Positions 1 through 5,102 of a DNA stretch of 5,102 nucleotides are shown piece by piece. Under the pieces are notes generated by a model. The model worked only from the letters and a program-made list of their open reading frames with translations, was not told the origin of the DNA and searched no databases. Position 1 is the stretch's first letter, and each line of letters begins with the position of its first letter. This stretch comes from an uncultured Clostridia bacterium (lineage in GTDB: Bacteria; Bacillota; Clostridia; Lachnospirales; Lachnospiraceae): contig CAMWWR010000179.1 in NCBI GenBank assembly GCA_947178045.1, positions 1 through 5,102 of the forward strand. The letters are read 5' to 3'. A program made the position numbers and the translations under genes.

Positions 1-1
1 G

Positions 2-1636
2 GATAAGACACTGCTCATACGGGATATTCTGGATGCGGGGGCGAAAATCAGTCTCTTTACCAGACCGCGCCGTTTTGGAAAGACCCTTGCCCTCAGCATG
101 CTGAAGGCCTTTTTCGAGGACGAGCGGGACGGGGACGGGAACAAAATCGACAACAGCCGGTATTTTGAAGGAAAGCGGATCTCAGACTGCGGAGAAAAAT
201 ACCGGTCGGAGCAGGAAAAATATCCGGTTATCAATCTGACGCTCAAGTCTGCGAAGCAGCCGAACTACGAGATGGCGTACAATGTCCTGCGAAAAAATAT
301 TATGGAGGAGTTTGACCGCCATTCATACATTCTGCAGGGGAGTGCGCTGACCGAAACGGATTGCTCCAGATACCGCGCGATCTGGGAGGGAAACGCGGAA
401 GCGGACGATTATGCGACCGCCCTTGCCTTTCTGTCCCGCTGCCTGAAAAAATACCATGACAGCAATGTGATCATCCTGATCGACGAGTATGATGTACCGT
501 TGGAGAATTCTTATTTCGAGGGCTTTTACGACAGAATGATCGTGTTTCTCCGCTCCCTTTTTGAATCCGCGCTCAAGACGAACGACGCGCTGGAATTCGC
601 GGTGATTACGGGTTGTCTTCGCATTAGCAAGGAGAGCATTTTTACTGGTCTGAACAATCTGGATGTGGTCTCCATCCTGCGGAATGACTGCGCGGAAGCC
701 TTTGGCTTTACTGCGCAGGAGGTGCAGGGAATACTCTCGGAGTACGGGATGGGGAGCCGGATGGAGGAAGTCAGAGAGTGGTATGACGGCTATCTGTTTG
801 GGAATACGGAGGTCTACAATCCCTGGAGCATTATCAGCTATGTGAATGAGAACCGGTATAAAACGGAATTTTTCCCAAAGCCCTACTGGTCGAATACCTC
901 CTCCAACAGCATTATCCGGGAGCTGGTCGAGAAGGCCGACCGGGACACCCGCGGTGAGATCGAACAGCTGATCGCAGGCGGGACGATCGAAAAGCCGGTA
1001 CACGAGGACATCACCTACGGCGACATCCGGGAATCGCAGGATAATCTCTGGAATTTCCTGTTCTTCACCGGATATTTGAAGAAGGCTGGGGAACGGTTTG
1101 AGGAGGATCGGAGTTATCTTACTCTGGCGGTTCCGAACCGGGAGATCCGCTGCATTTACCGGGACACGATTCTTTCTTGGTTTGACAAAAGGATCAAGGC
1201 GGTGGACCGGATGCCGTTTTACCGGGCTCTGCTTGCCGGGGAGTGCGATGTGATAGAAAGGGAGCTGAACGGACAGCTCATAAAGAGCATCAGCTTTTAT
1301 GATGCGGCAGAGCAGTTTTATCACGGCTTTATGGCCGGCATGCTTGGCGGGCTCGGCGAGTACCGCCTGTACTCAAACCGGGAGGCGGGGGACGGAAGGC
1401 CGGATCTGATGCTGACGCCGGAGGACTGGCGGGAGCCGGTGATGATTTTCGAACTGAAGAAGGCTGATAAATTTACGCAGCTGGAGGCGGGCTGTGAGGC
1501 CGCGCTCGCGCAGATCGAGGAGCGGCATTACGACGCGGAATATAAGGAGGAAGGGTACGAGAGATTTATAAAGTACGGAATTTGCTTCTGCGGGAAGGCT
1601 TGCCGGGTGAAGGCGGTTATGGAGAGTGCGGAGTAA
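2..1636 (+). CDS. Predicted AAA-ATPase with C-terminal PD-(D/E)XK nuclease-like domain (5' partial)
   Basis: The reading frame is open from base 2, upstream of the first internal ATG (98), so the true start is off the left edge; about 544 residues are visible. The first visible residues, DKTLLIRDIL then TRPRRFGKT, are the typical start of the 'predicted AAA-ATPase' family (PF09820), where RPRRFGK[ST] is the P-loop and FVDKT normally precedes it, so perhaps 20-30 residues are missing. Walker B is ILIDEYDVP (about bases 470-500). A family-typical YDGY followed by YNPWS lies near 780-830. The C-terminus resembles PF08011 (PD-(D/E)XK nuclease family): NREAGDGRPDL with Asp at 1403-1405, then FELKK with Glu at 1451-1453 and Lys two residues later, an intact D-x15-E-x-K signature. 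There is no signal peptide or membrane segment in the visible part. The family is often expanded in many copies in anaerobe genomes and its biological role is unsettled; a nucleic-acid-cleaving ATPase is inference. The family call is firm, the function is not. Confidence 0.9.
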   Translation, partial: DKTLLIRDILDAGAKISLFTRPRRFGKTLALSMLKAFFEDERDGDGNKIDNSRYFEGKRISDCGEKYRSEQEKYPVINLTLKSAKQPNYEMAYNVLRKNIMEEFDRHSYILQGSALTETDCSRYRAIWEGNAEADDYATALAFLSRCLKKYHDSNVIILIDEYDVPLENSYFEGFYDRMIVFLRSLFESALKTNDALEFAVITGCLRISKESIFTGLNNLDVVSILRNDCAEAFGFTAQEVQGILSEYGMGSRMEEVREWYDGYLFGNTEVYNPWSIISYVNENRYKTEFFPKPYWSNTSSNSIIRELVEKADRDTRGEIEQLIAGGTIEKPVHEDITYGDIRESQDNLWNFLFFTGYLKKAGERFEEDRSYLTLAVPNREIRCIYRDTILSWFDKRIKAVDRMPFYRALLAGECDVIERELNGQLIKSISFYDAAEQFYHGFMAGMLGGLGEYRLYSNREAGDGRPDLMLTPEDWREPVMIFELKKADKFTQLEAGCEAALAQIEERHYDAEYKEEGYERFIKYGICFCGKACRVKAVMESAE

Positions 1637-1798
1637 GCGGAGCGATGCGGCTGAGTTGAACAGAACAATCGAGCCCGTGATTTGCCAAAATGAGCGTGGG
1701 CGCATTGCAAGTGAACAGGCAGTTACGGGAGTCGTGCCTGGGCGAAAATGCTAAGCGGCCGGAGGGGAAGGAATCCGGCAGTAAAACGGAGAAAAATT
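1637..1798. other. 162-bp intergenic gap with one weak hairpin
   Basis: No gene is visible between the ATPase stop and the methyltransferase start. An inverted repeat CAGGCA (1716-1721) / TGCCTG (1735-1740) could form a 6-bp stem with a 13-nt loop, but no T-run follows it, so it is not a convincing intrinsic terminator. TTGAAC (1656-1661) and TTGCAA (1705-1710) resemble -35 boxes, but neither has an acceptable -10 box at 16-18 nt. Whether the methyltransferase is read through from the ATPase gene or has its own promoter cannot be decided here. Confidence 0.4.
1788..1791 (+). promoter_or_regulatory. Ribosome binding site that sets the methyltransferase start
   Basis: GGAG lies 7 nt before the ATG at 1799, an ideal spacing. 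The longer in-frame start at 1748 has no purine-rich Shine-Dalgarno in front of it (CTGGGCGAAA), and its extra 17 residues are arginine-rich and unlike the family N-terminus. This favours 1799. Confidence 0.75.
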
Positions 1799-2677
1799 AT
1801 GATAATTGCAGAAAATTGGAACGACTACGAGGTACTCGATGCCTCGGACGGTGAAAAGCTGGAGCGCTGGGGAGATTATCTGCTCGTGCGGCCCGATCCC
1901 CAGGTGATCTGGAAAACGCCGCGGGAGCATGCGGGCTGGCGCAGGCCGAACGCGCACTATCACCGGAGCAGCAGAGGAGGCGGGGAATGGGAATTCTTTG
2001 ATCTGCCGAAGCAGTGGCAGATTTCCTATGGCGCGCTGAAATTTAATCTGCAGCCGTTCTCGTTCAAGCACACCGGGCTTTTTCCGGAGCAGGCGGCAAA
2101 CTGGGACTGGTTCTCGGGGCTGATCCGCGCAAGGAAGGCGCAGGAACCGGAACGGCCGGTCCGGATTCTCAATCTGTTTGCGTACACCGGCGGCGCCACG
2201 GTGGCCGCTGCGGCCGCCGGCGCTGCGGTCACTCATGTGGACGCGTCGAAGGGCATGGTGACCTGGGCGAAGGAAAATGCGGCTGCCTCGGGGCTTTCCG
2301 ATGCGCCCATCCGCTATATTGTCGACGACTGCCAGAAGTTTGTGGAGCGGGAGATTCGGCGCGGCAGCCGCTACGACGCGGTCATCATGGACCCGCCGTC
2401 CTACGGGCGCGGACCGAAGGGCGAAATCTGGAAGATCGAGGACAGCATCCATGATTTTGTGCGGCTGTGCACCGGCGTTCTGACTGACGAGCCGCTGTTT
2501 TTCCTGATCAATTCTTACACGACCGGGCTGCAGCCGGCGGTGCTGCGCTACCTGCTGGGGCTTGAGCTGAAGCGCTTCGGCGGGTGGACGGACGCGGAGG
2601 AGATCGGCCTGCCGGTGAGCGGAAACGGGCTGGTGCTGCCGTGCGGAGCATCGGGAAGATGGAGGAAACAGGAATGA
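1799..2677 (+). CDS. Class I SAM-dependent methyltransferase, RlmI/RlmK-like (COG1092 group)
   Basis: A 292-residue protein. The Rossmann-fold SAM motifs are in order: motif I LNLFAYTGGATVAAA (about 124-138) binds SAM; HVDAS (147-151) supplies the acidic residue for the SAM ribose; YIVDDCQKF (173-181) is the adenine-contacting region; DAVIMDPPSYGRGP (193-206) is the catalytic DPPSY motif. This set and the preceding region FSFKHTGLFPEQAANWDW match the methyltransferases related to E. coli RlmI and the RlmK half of RlmKL (PF10672 type), which modify 23S rRNA. It differs from RlmI in lacking an N-terminal PUA domain (it is about 100 residues shorter) and in having NSYTTG where m5C enzymes carry a catalytic Cys. 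A 23S rRNA m5C1962 label would therefore be unsafe; a non-m5C base methyltransferase is more likely, by inference. The stop TGA overlaps the start of the next gene by 4 nt. Family confidence is high, substrate unknown. Confidence 0.9.
   Translation: MIIAENWNDYEVLDASDGEKLERWGDYLLVRPDPQVIWKTPREHAGWRRPNAHYHRSSRGGGEWEFFDLPKQWQISYGALKFNLQPFSFKHTGLFPEQAANWDWFSGLIRARKAQEPERPVRILNLFAYTGGATVAAAAAGAAVTHVDASKGMVTWAKENAAASGLSDAPIRYIVDDCQKFVEREIRRGSRYDAVIMDPPSYGRGPKGEIWKIEDSIHDFVRLCTGVLTDEPLFFLINSYTTGLQPAVLRYLLGLELKRFGGWTDAEEIGLPVSGNGLVLPCGASGRWRKQE
2661..2666 (+). promoter_or_regulatory. Ribosome binding site that sets the beta-galactosidase start
   Basis: GGAGGA lies inside the 3' end of the methyltransferase gene, 7 nt before the ATG at 2674. 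Two earlier in-frame ATGs (2584 and 2659) lack such a site and would add residues ahead of the conserved family start MIIGVDYYPEHW, so 2674 is chosen. The ATG overlaps the upstream TGA as ATGA, the usual arrangement for translational coupling by ribosome re-initiation. Confidence 0.85.
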
Positions 2678-4626
2678 TAATAGGAGTGGATTATTATCCG
2701 GAGCACTGGGACAGAGCGCTCTGGCGTTCGGATGCGGACCTGATGCAGAAAACGGGCGTCCGGGTTGTGCGCATGGCCGAGTTTACATGGTGCAGGCTGG
2801 AGCCGCGGGAAAATGAGTATGATTTTGAATGGCTTGACGAGGCGGTCGGGATATTTGCGGAACGGGGAATCCGCGTTGTGCTCGGCACGCCGACGAACTG
2901 CCCGCCGCGCTGGTTTTGTGAGAAATATCCGGACGCTCTGCCGGTGGGACGGGACGGCAGACGCAATCCGATCGGGATTCGCGGGCACCGCTGCTATAAC
3001 GCTCCGGATTTTTTGGAGCATGCAAAGCGGCTTCTTGAGCGGATGACAAAGCGGTACGCGGACAACGAGGCGGTCATCGCATGGCAGATCGACAATGAGC
3101 CGGAGGCGAATTTCTGCTTCTGCAAAAAATGTATAGAAAAATACCGTGCCTGGGTGAAGAGGAAATACGATAGCCTGGAAAATGTAAACAGAGCCTACGG
3201 AAACGATGTCTGGAGCGGTGAATATTCCTCCTGGGAGCAGCTCGACCCGCCGTTCGGGGACTATCCGTCCGCGTGGCTGAATCCGGCGTACATGCTTGAT
3301 TTCAGCAGATATGCATCCGATGATATGATAGAATATGTGCAGCTGCAGGCGGAGATCATCCGCAGAAACTGCCCGGGGACGGCGGTCACGACGAATGTCT
3401 GGTTCTGCGAAAATATGCCGGATTTTTACAAGACCTTTGAGCGGCTCGACTTTGTTTCCTATGATAATTATCCGCCGACAAGGCTTCCGGACAATCCGGA
3501 GGAATATTATTCCCACGCGTTCCACCTCGACCGCATGCGGGGCGTCCGGCGGCAGAGCTTCTGGGTGATGGAGCAGCTGAGCGGCGGCCTGGGCTGCTGG
3601 TCGCCAATGTCGCGGACTCCGGCTCCGGGAATGATCTCCGGATATTCGCTCCAGGCATTTGCCCGCGGCGCGGATACGGTGGTGCATTTTCGCTGGAGAA
3701 CCGCGGTCAGCGGCGCCGAGATGCACTGGCACGGCCTGATCGATCATTCCAACGTCCCGGGCAGACGCTTTGAGGAATTTGCGCGGCTCTGCAGGACGGC
3801 GGAGGAGCTTGCGGATCTCCGGGGAACGGAAATCCGGTCGGAGGTGGCGATCCTCTGCTCGACGGACAGCGAGTATGCCTTTAAGCTCCAGCCGCAGACA
3901 AACGGGATGTATTACCGCGAGCAGCTTCAGCTTCTTCATGCCGCTTTTACAAAATGCGGGCTGAATGTCGACGTGATCGGGGAGCGGGAGGATATTTCCG
4001 GCTACCGGCTGGTGGCGGCTCCGGAGCTGTATGTTACAGACAGTGACGTTGTAAAGAAGCTGTATGAGTTCGCGGAAAACGGCGGGACCGTGATTCTCAC
4101 GAACCGCTGCGGCGTAAAGGACGAGCACAATAATTGCATTATGTCGCCGCTGCCGGCTCCGTACCGGAAGCTGGCGGGCTGCCGTGTCCTGGAGTATGAT
4201 CCGATCGGCTATGACAGGGTCCCGGTGAGGTTTGAGGATGGCAGCGTCTTCTGGGGACGCCAGTGGTGCGATATCCTGCAGGAGGAGACGGCCGGAGTGC
4301 TTGCCCGCTATGACGGCGAATTTTATAAGGGAAGCGCCGCGATCACCGAAAACGAATACGGAAGCGGAAAAGTATATTATATCGGGACGGTCGGGGAGAA
4401 GAAGCTGTATGACAGGCTGGTGCCGGACATCCTGAGAAAATGCGGAATTGAAATCATCCCGGGACTGCCGGATAATGTGGAGATTACGACGCGTACCGGG
4501 GCGGACATCGAGGCGCGTTTTATTTTCAATAATACCGGAAGGCAGCAGACCTTTCTTCTGGACGGGGGGGAGCTGTGCCTGCAGCCCTTTGAGATGAAGG
4601 TGGAGCGGAGGCAGAGGACGCTGTGA
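2674..4626 (+). CDS. Beta-galactosidase, glycoside hydrolase family 42
   Basis: A 650-residue protein, the normal length for GH42, hydrolysing terminal beta-D-galactosides (galacto-oligosaccharides, plant galactans or lactose) with retention. The catalytic TIM barrel (PF02449, about 1-375) begins IIGVDYYPEHW. The acid/base is Glu142 in WQIDNEPE and the nucleophile is Glu300 in FWVMEQ. Cys107 and the CFCKKC cluster (Cys148, 150, 153) match the zinc site of the Thermus A4 enzyme (Cys106, 150, 152, 155). A trimerisation domain (PF08532) follows, about 388-590, and a small beta domain (PF08533) from about 597 to the end. There is no signal peptide or transmembrane segment, so it acts in the cytoplasm on imported sugars. 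No transporter or sugar regulator lies in the window; the only partner is the overlapping methyltransferase gene. The final codons double as the left arm of a hairpin with the TGA in its loop. Substrate preference within galactosides cannot be read from sequence; the lacZ-type symbols for this family vary, so none is given. Confidence 0.96.
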   Translation: MIIGVDYYPEHWDRALWRSDADLMQKTGVRVVRMAEFTWCRLEPRENEYDFEWLDEAVGIFAERGIRVVLGTPTNCPPRWFCEKYPDALPVGRDGRRNPIGIRGHRCYNAPDFLEHAKRLLERMTKRYADNEAVIAWQIDNEPEANFCFCKKCIEKYRAWVKRKYDSLENVNRAYGNDVWSGEYSSWEQLDPPFGDYPSAWLNPAYMLDFSRYASDDMIEYVQLQAEIIRRNCPGTAVTTNVWFCENMPDFYKTFERLDFVSYDNYPPTRLPDNPEEYYSHAFHLDRMRGVRRQSFWVMEQLSGGLGCWSPMSRTPAPGMISGYSLQAFARGADTVVHFRWRTAVSGAEMHWHGLIDHSNVPGRRFEEFARLCRTAEELADLRGTEIRSEVAILCSTDSEYAFKLQPQTNGMYYREQLQLLHAAFTKCGLNVDVIGEREDISGYRLVAAPELYVTDSDVVKKLYEFAENGGTVILTNRCGVKDEHNNCIMSPLPAPYRKLAGCRVLEYDPIGYDRVPVRFEDGSVFWGRQWCDILQEETAGVLARYDGEFYKGSAAITENEYGSGKVYYIGTVGEKKLYDRLVPDILRKCGIEIIPGLPDNVEITTRTGADIEARFIFNNTGRQQTFLLDGGELCLQPFEMKVERRQRTL

Positions 4627-4640
4627 CAGCGTCCTCTGCC
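4610..4640 (+). terminator. Perfect 14-bp hairpin around the beta-galactosidase stop codon
   Basis: GGCAGAGGACGCTG (4610-4623) and CAGCGTCCTCTGCC (4627-4640) are exact reverse complements separated by 3 nt, and that 3-nt loop is the TGA stop codon. One further A-T pair (4609/4641) extends it. The following tract is TTGTGCAAAA, a poor U-run, so it is a weaker intrinsic terminator than the stem suggests; a role in 3'-end protection or as part of a two-hairpin terminator is equally possible. Confidence 0.6.
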
Positions 4641-4686
4641 TTGTGCAAAATACACAAAACCCTGTCCGAAATTTCGTGAAATTTTG

Positions 4687-4711
4687 TTTTGCCGCGCGGA
4701 GCAAAATTTTT
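4687..4711 (+). terminator. Possible intrinsic terminator before the rpsJ promoter
   Basis: TTTTGC (4687-4692) pairs with GCAAAA (4701-4706), and five T follow (4707-4711). An alternative register pairs AAATTTTG (4679-4686) with CAAAATTT (4702-4709). Either hairpin, lying after the strong stop-codon hairpin and ahead of the next promoter, is well placed to end beta-galactosidase transcription. The stem is short and mostly A-T, so this is tentative. Confidence 0.4.
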
Positions 4712-4720
4712 AGAAAATGC
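4701..4720 (+). promoter_or_regulatory. UP-element-like A/T tract upstream of the rpsJ promoter
   Basis: AAAATTTTT then AGAAAAT sits directly ahead of the -35 box, at about -55 to -38. This resembles the UP-element pattern of an A-tract, a T-tract and a second A-tract that contacts the RNA polymerase alpha C-terminal domain. Such elements are typical of ribosomal RNA and ribosomal protein promoters. It overlaps the T-run of the possible terminator. Confidence 0.55.
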
Positions 4721-4749
4721 TTGCAATACAGGGTTTTCTAAGGTATAAT
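4721..4749 (+). promoter_or_regulatory. Vegetative (sigma-A type) promoter of the S10 operon
   Basis: The -35 box TTGCAA (4721-4726) and a perfect -10 box TATAAT (4744-4749) are separated by exactly 17 nt. Transcription would start near 4756-4757, giving an rpsJ leader of about 318 nt. With the upstream A/T tract this should be a strong promoter, as expected for the ribosomal protein operon. Confidence 0.88.
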
Positions 4750-4884
4750 ACCAACTGTTGTGACGTTGATAGCGTAGAAGCGTGAGGTTGCTGTCCCTTC
4801 TTCGGGGGACGGGTTTTCCGTGGAGCGAATGTCAAGTTATCGAAACTGGCGACAAGTCACTGTACAGATAAATAGTCTGTCAGA

Positions 4885-4908
4885 GTGCGTCTGCAGAACC
4901 GGATGCAC
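4885..4908 (+). repeat. 8-bp hairpin inside the leader domain
   Basis: GTGCGTCT (4885-4892) pairs with GGATGCAC (4901-4908) with two G-U pairs and an 8-nt loop GCAGAACC. CTGT (4877-4880) and ACAG (4909-4912) can extend the stem below a 4-nt bulge. Confidence 0.55.
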
Positions 4909-4960
4909 ACAGAGGCAGAAAACCGTGGACTCGGCTTTTTCGGGATGAAGCTCAGGACGC

Positions 4961-4986
4961 GCCGGGGCAGGCATGCCCGGGCTTTT
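4961..4986 (+). terminator. GC-rich hairpin plus TTTT in the leader: possible attenuator
   Basis: GGGCA (4965-4969) pairs with TGCCC (4974-4978) around a GGCA loop; after one G-G mismatch, GCC (4961-4963) pairs with GGC (4980-4982). TTTT (4983-4986) then CATT follows. The shape is that of a weak intrinsic terminator about 90 nt before rpsJ, fitting premature termination as a control of the operon. The T-run is short. Confidence 0.45.
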
Positions 4987-5055
4987 CATTCGGTCAAGCA
5001 CGAAACACACGGGTGAGTGTACAGTCACCGCTTGTCGTACTGCAATGAAGTGCGA

Positions 5056-5063
5056 AAAGGAGG
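5056..5063 (+). promoter_or_regulatory. rpsJ Shine-Dalgarno, followed by a T7 tract
   Basis: AAAGGAGG is a near-perfect anti-16S match, but its spacing to the ATG is 11 nt, longer than usual, and includes seven consecutive T (5068-5074). The four bases CGAC directly after it (5064-5067) can pair with GTCG at 5034-5037, enclosing the site in a loop. Confidence 0.85.
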
Positions 5064-5074
5064 CGACTTTTTTT

Positions 5075-5102
5075 ATGGCAAGTCAAGTAATGAGAATTAC
5101 AT
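5075..5102 (+). CDS. rpsJ: Ribosomal protein S10 (uS10), first codons only (3' partial)
   Basis: Nine codons are visible before the window ends, reading MASQVMRIT. I recognise this as the start of clostridial S10 (continuing LKAYDHQLVD in relatives), the 30S head protein that also serves as NusE in antitermination. The identification is supported by the strong promoter with a UP-like element, the long structured leader and the excellent Shine-Dalgarno, all usual ahead of the S10-spc operon (rpsJ-rplC-rplD-rplW...). Only 28 nt are present, so the call rests on the N-terminal match plus context. Confidence 0.85.

Larger units (their letters stand above)
4656..4737. repeat. 10-bp inverted repeat spanning the region up to the rpsJ promoter spacer
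   Basis: AAAACCCTGT (4656-4665) and ACAGGGTTTT (4728-4737) are exact reverse complements 62 nt apart. The right arm lies within the spacer between the -35 and -10 boxes of the rpsJ promoter. It could be a two-site operator, the base of a large stem in read-through RNA from the upstream gene, or chance in AT-rich sequence. Confidence 0.5.
4849..5038 (+). repeat. Two-part long-range helix closing the leader domain
   Basis: CGACAAG (4850-4856) pairs perfectly with CTTGTCG (5031-5037), plus a G-U pair (4849/5038). After an asymmetric internal loop (2 nt against 5 nt), ACTGTACA (4859-4866) pairs perfectly with TGTACAGT (5018-5025). The 15 Watson-Crick pairs in register over a 150-nt enclosed domain are unlikely to be chance and resemble the closing helix of a compact RNA element. 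Confidence 0.65.
4757..5074 (+). promoter_or_regulatory. Long structured 5' leader RNA of rpsJ (S10 operon leader candidate)
   Basis: About 318 nt separate the predicted transcription start from the rpsJ ATG, and no ORF in it looks coding. By eye it contains: hairpin GTCCC/GGGAC (4793-4810) with a TTCG-rich loop; ACGG/CCGT (4809-4821), overlapping it; AGTT/AACT (4835-4847); a long-range helix joining 4850-4866 to 5018-5037; and within that domain GTGCGTCT/GGATGCAC (4885-4908), GCTTT/GAAGC (4934-4951) and a GC-rich hairpin followed by TTTT (4961-4986). In gammaproteobacteria the S10 leader binds ribosomal protein L4 and controls both transcription and translation; whether this leader uses L4 or another protein is unknown. 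I do not recognise it as a named RNA family. Confidence 0.7.

Noticed and set aside
323..1324. A 333-codon open frame on the - strand inside the ATPase gene
   Set aside because: The sense frame carries clear Walker and nuclease motifs. The antisense product has no recognisable domain.
1656..1710. Possible promoter for the methyltransferase gene (TTGAAC at 1656, TTGCAA at 1705)
   Set aside because: No TATAAT-like hexamer lies 16-18 nt downstream of either.
4564..4570. Run of seven G near the end of the beta-galactosidase gene as a phase-variation site
   Set aside because: It encodes Gly-Gly within a normal C-terminal domain and the frame stays open to a family-typical end; seven G alone is weak evidence for slippage.
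2548..4704. A 718-codon open frame on the - strand across the beta-galactosidase gene
   Set aside because: It is the antisense shadow of a GC-rich gene whose sense frame has complete GH42 domains and catalytic residues. Its product is Arg/Pro/His-rich, matches no family I recognise, and runs into the stop-codon hairpin and leader region.
4837..5028. A 63-codon open frame on the - strand in the rpsJ leader
   Set aside because: Cys/His/Pro-rich product with no family resemblance; the region is explained by the leader RNA and its complementary arms.
4757..5074. Leader as a known metabolite riboswitch, T-box, tRNA, tmRNA, SRP RNA or RNase P RNA
   Set aside because: I found none of the conserved core sequences of these families, and the position directly ahead of rpsJ favours a ribosomal protein leader.
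1..5102. CRISPR array, insertion sequence or attachment site
   Set aside because: No regularly spaced repeats, transposase motifs or flanking direct-repeat pairs were seen.

Overview
The window looks like part of a Clostridia chromosome, most likely from a Lachnospiraceae-type gut or rumen anaerobe. The evidence is an AAA-ATPase/PD-(D/E)XK protein of a kind common in anaerobic Bacteroidetes and Clostridia, a GH42 beta-galactosidase, strong AGGAGG-type ribosome binding sites, and a final reading frame that begins MASQVMRIT, which I recognise as the N-terminus of clostridial ribosomal protein S10. No taxon can be fixed from the sequence alone. All genes lie on the + strand.

Layout. (1) Positions 2-1636 hold the 3' part of a 'predicted AAA-ATPase' gene with a C-terminal PD-(D/E)XK nuclease-like domain; its start lies off the left edge. 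(2) Positions 1637-1798 are a gap with only one weak hairpin and no convincing promoter. (3) Positions 1799-2677 encode a class I SAM-dependent methyltransferase of the RlmI/RlmK-like (COG1092) group. (4) Positions 2674-4626 encode a cytoplasmic GH42 beta-galactosidase, overlapping gene 3 by ATGA, so the two are probably translationally coupled. (5) Positions 4627-5074 contain no protein gene but are dense with signals: a perfect 14-bp hairpin whose loop is the GH42 stop codon, an AT-rich terminator/UP-element-like stretch, a near-consensus vegetative promoter (TTGCAA-17-TATAAT), and a roughly 318-nt structured 5' leader. (6) Positions 5075-5102 are the first codons of rpsJ, the usual first gene of the large S10-spc ribosomal protein operon.

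Functionally, the first three genes are accessory or metabolic and show no shared pathway; the methyltransferase/beta-galactosidase pairing looks like an operon of convenience. The right end is the control region of a housekeeping ribosomal protein operon. Its leader is the most interesting part of the window. A two-part long-range helix (4850-4866 with 5018-5037) closes a domain of about 150 nt holding several hairpins, including a GC-rich one followed by four T. The bases forming this helix can also pair in competing local hairpins, one of which flanks the rpsJ Shine-Dalgarno. This suggests an autoregulatory RNA switch or attenuator of the S10 operon. All structures were derived by eye and none was folded by software.
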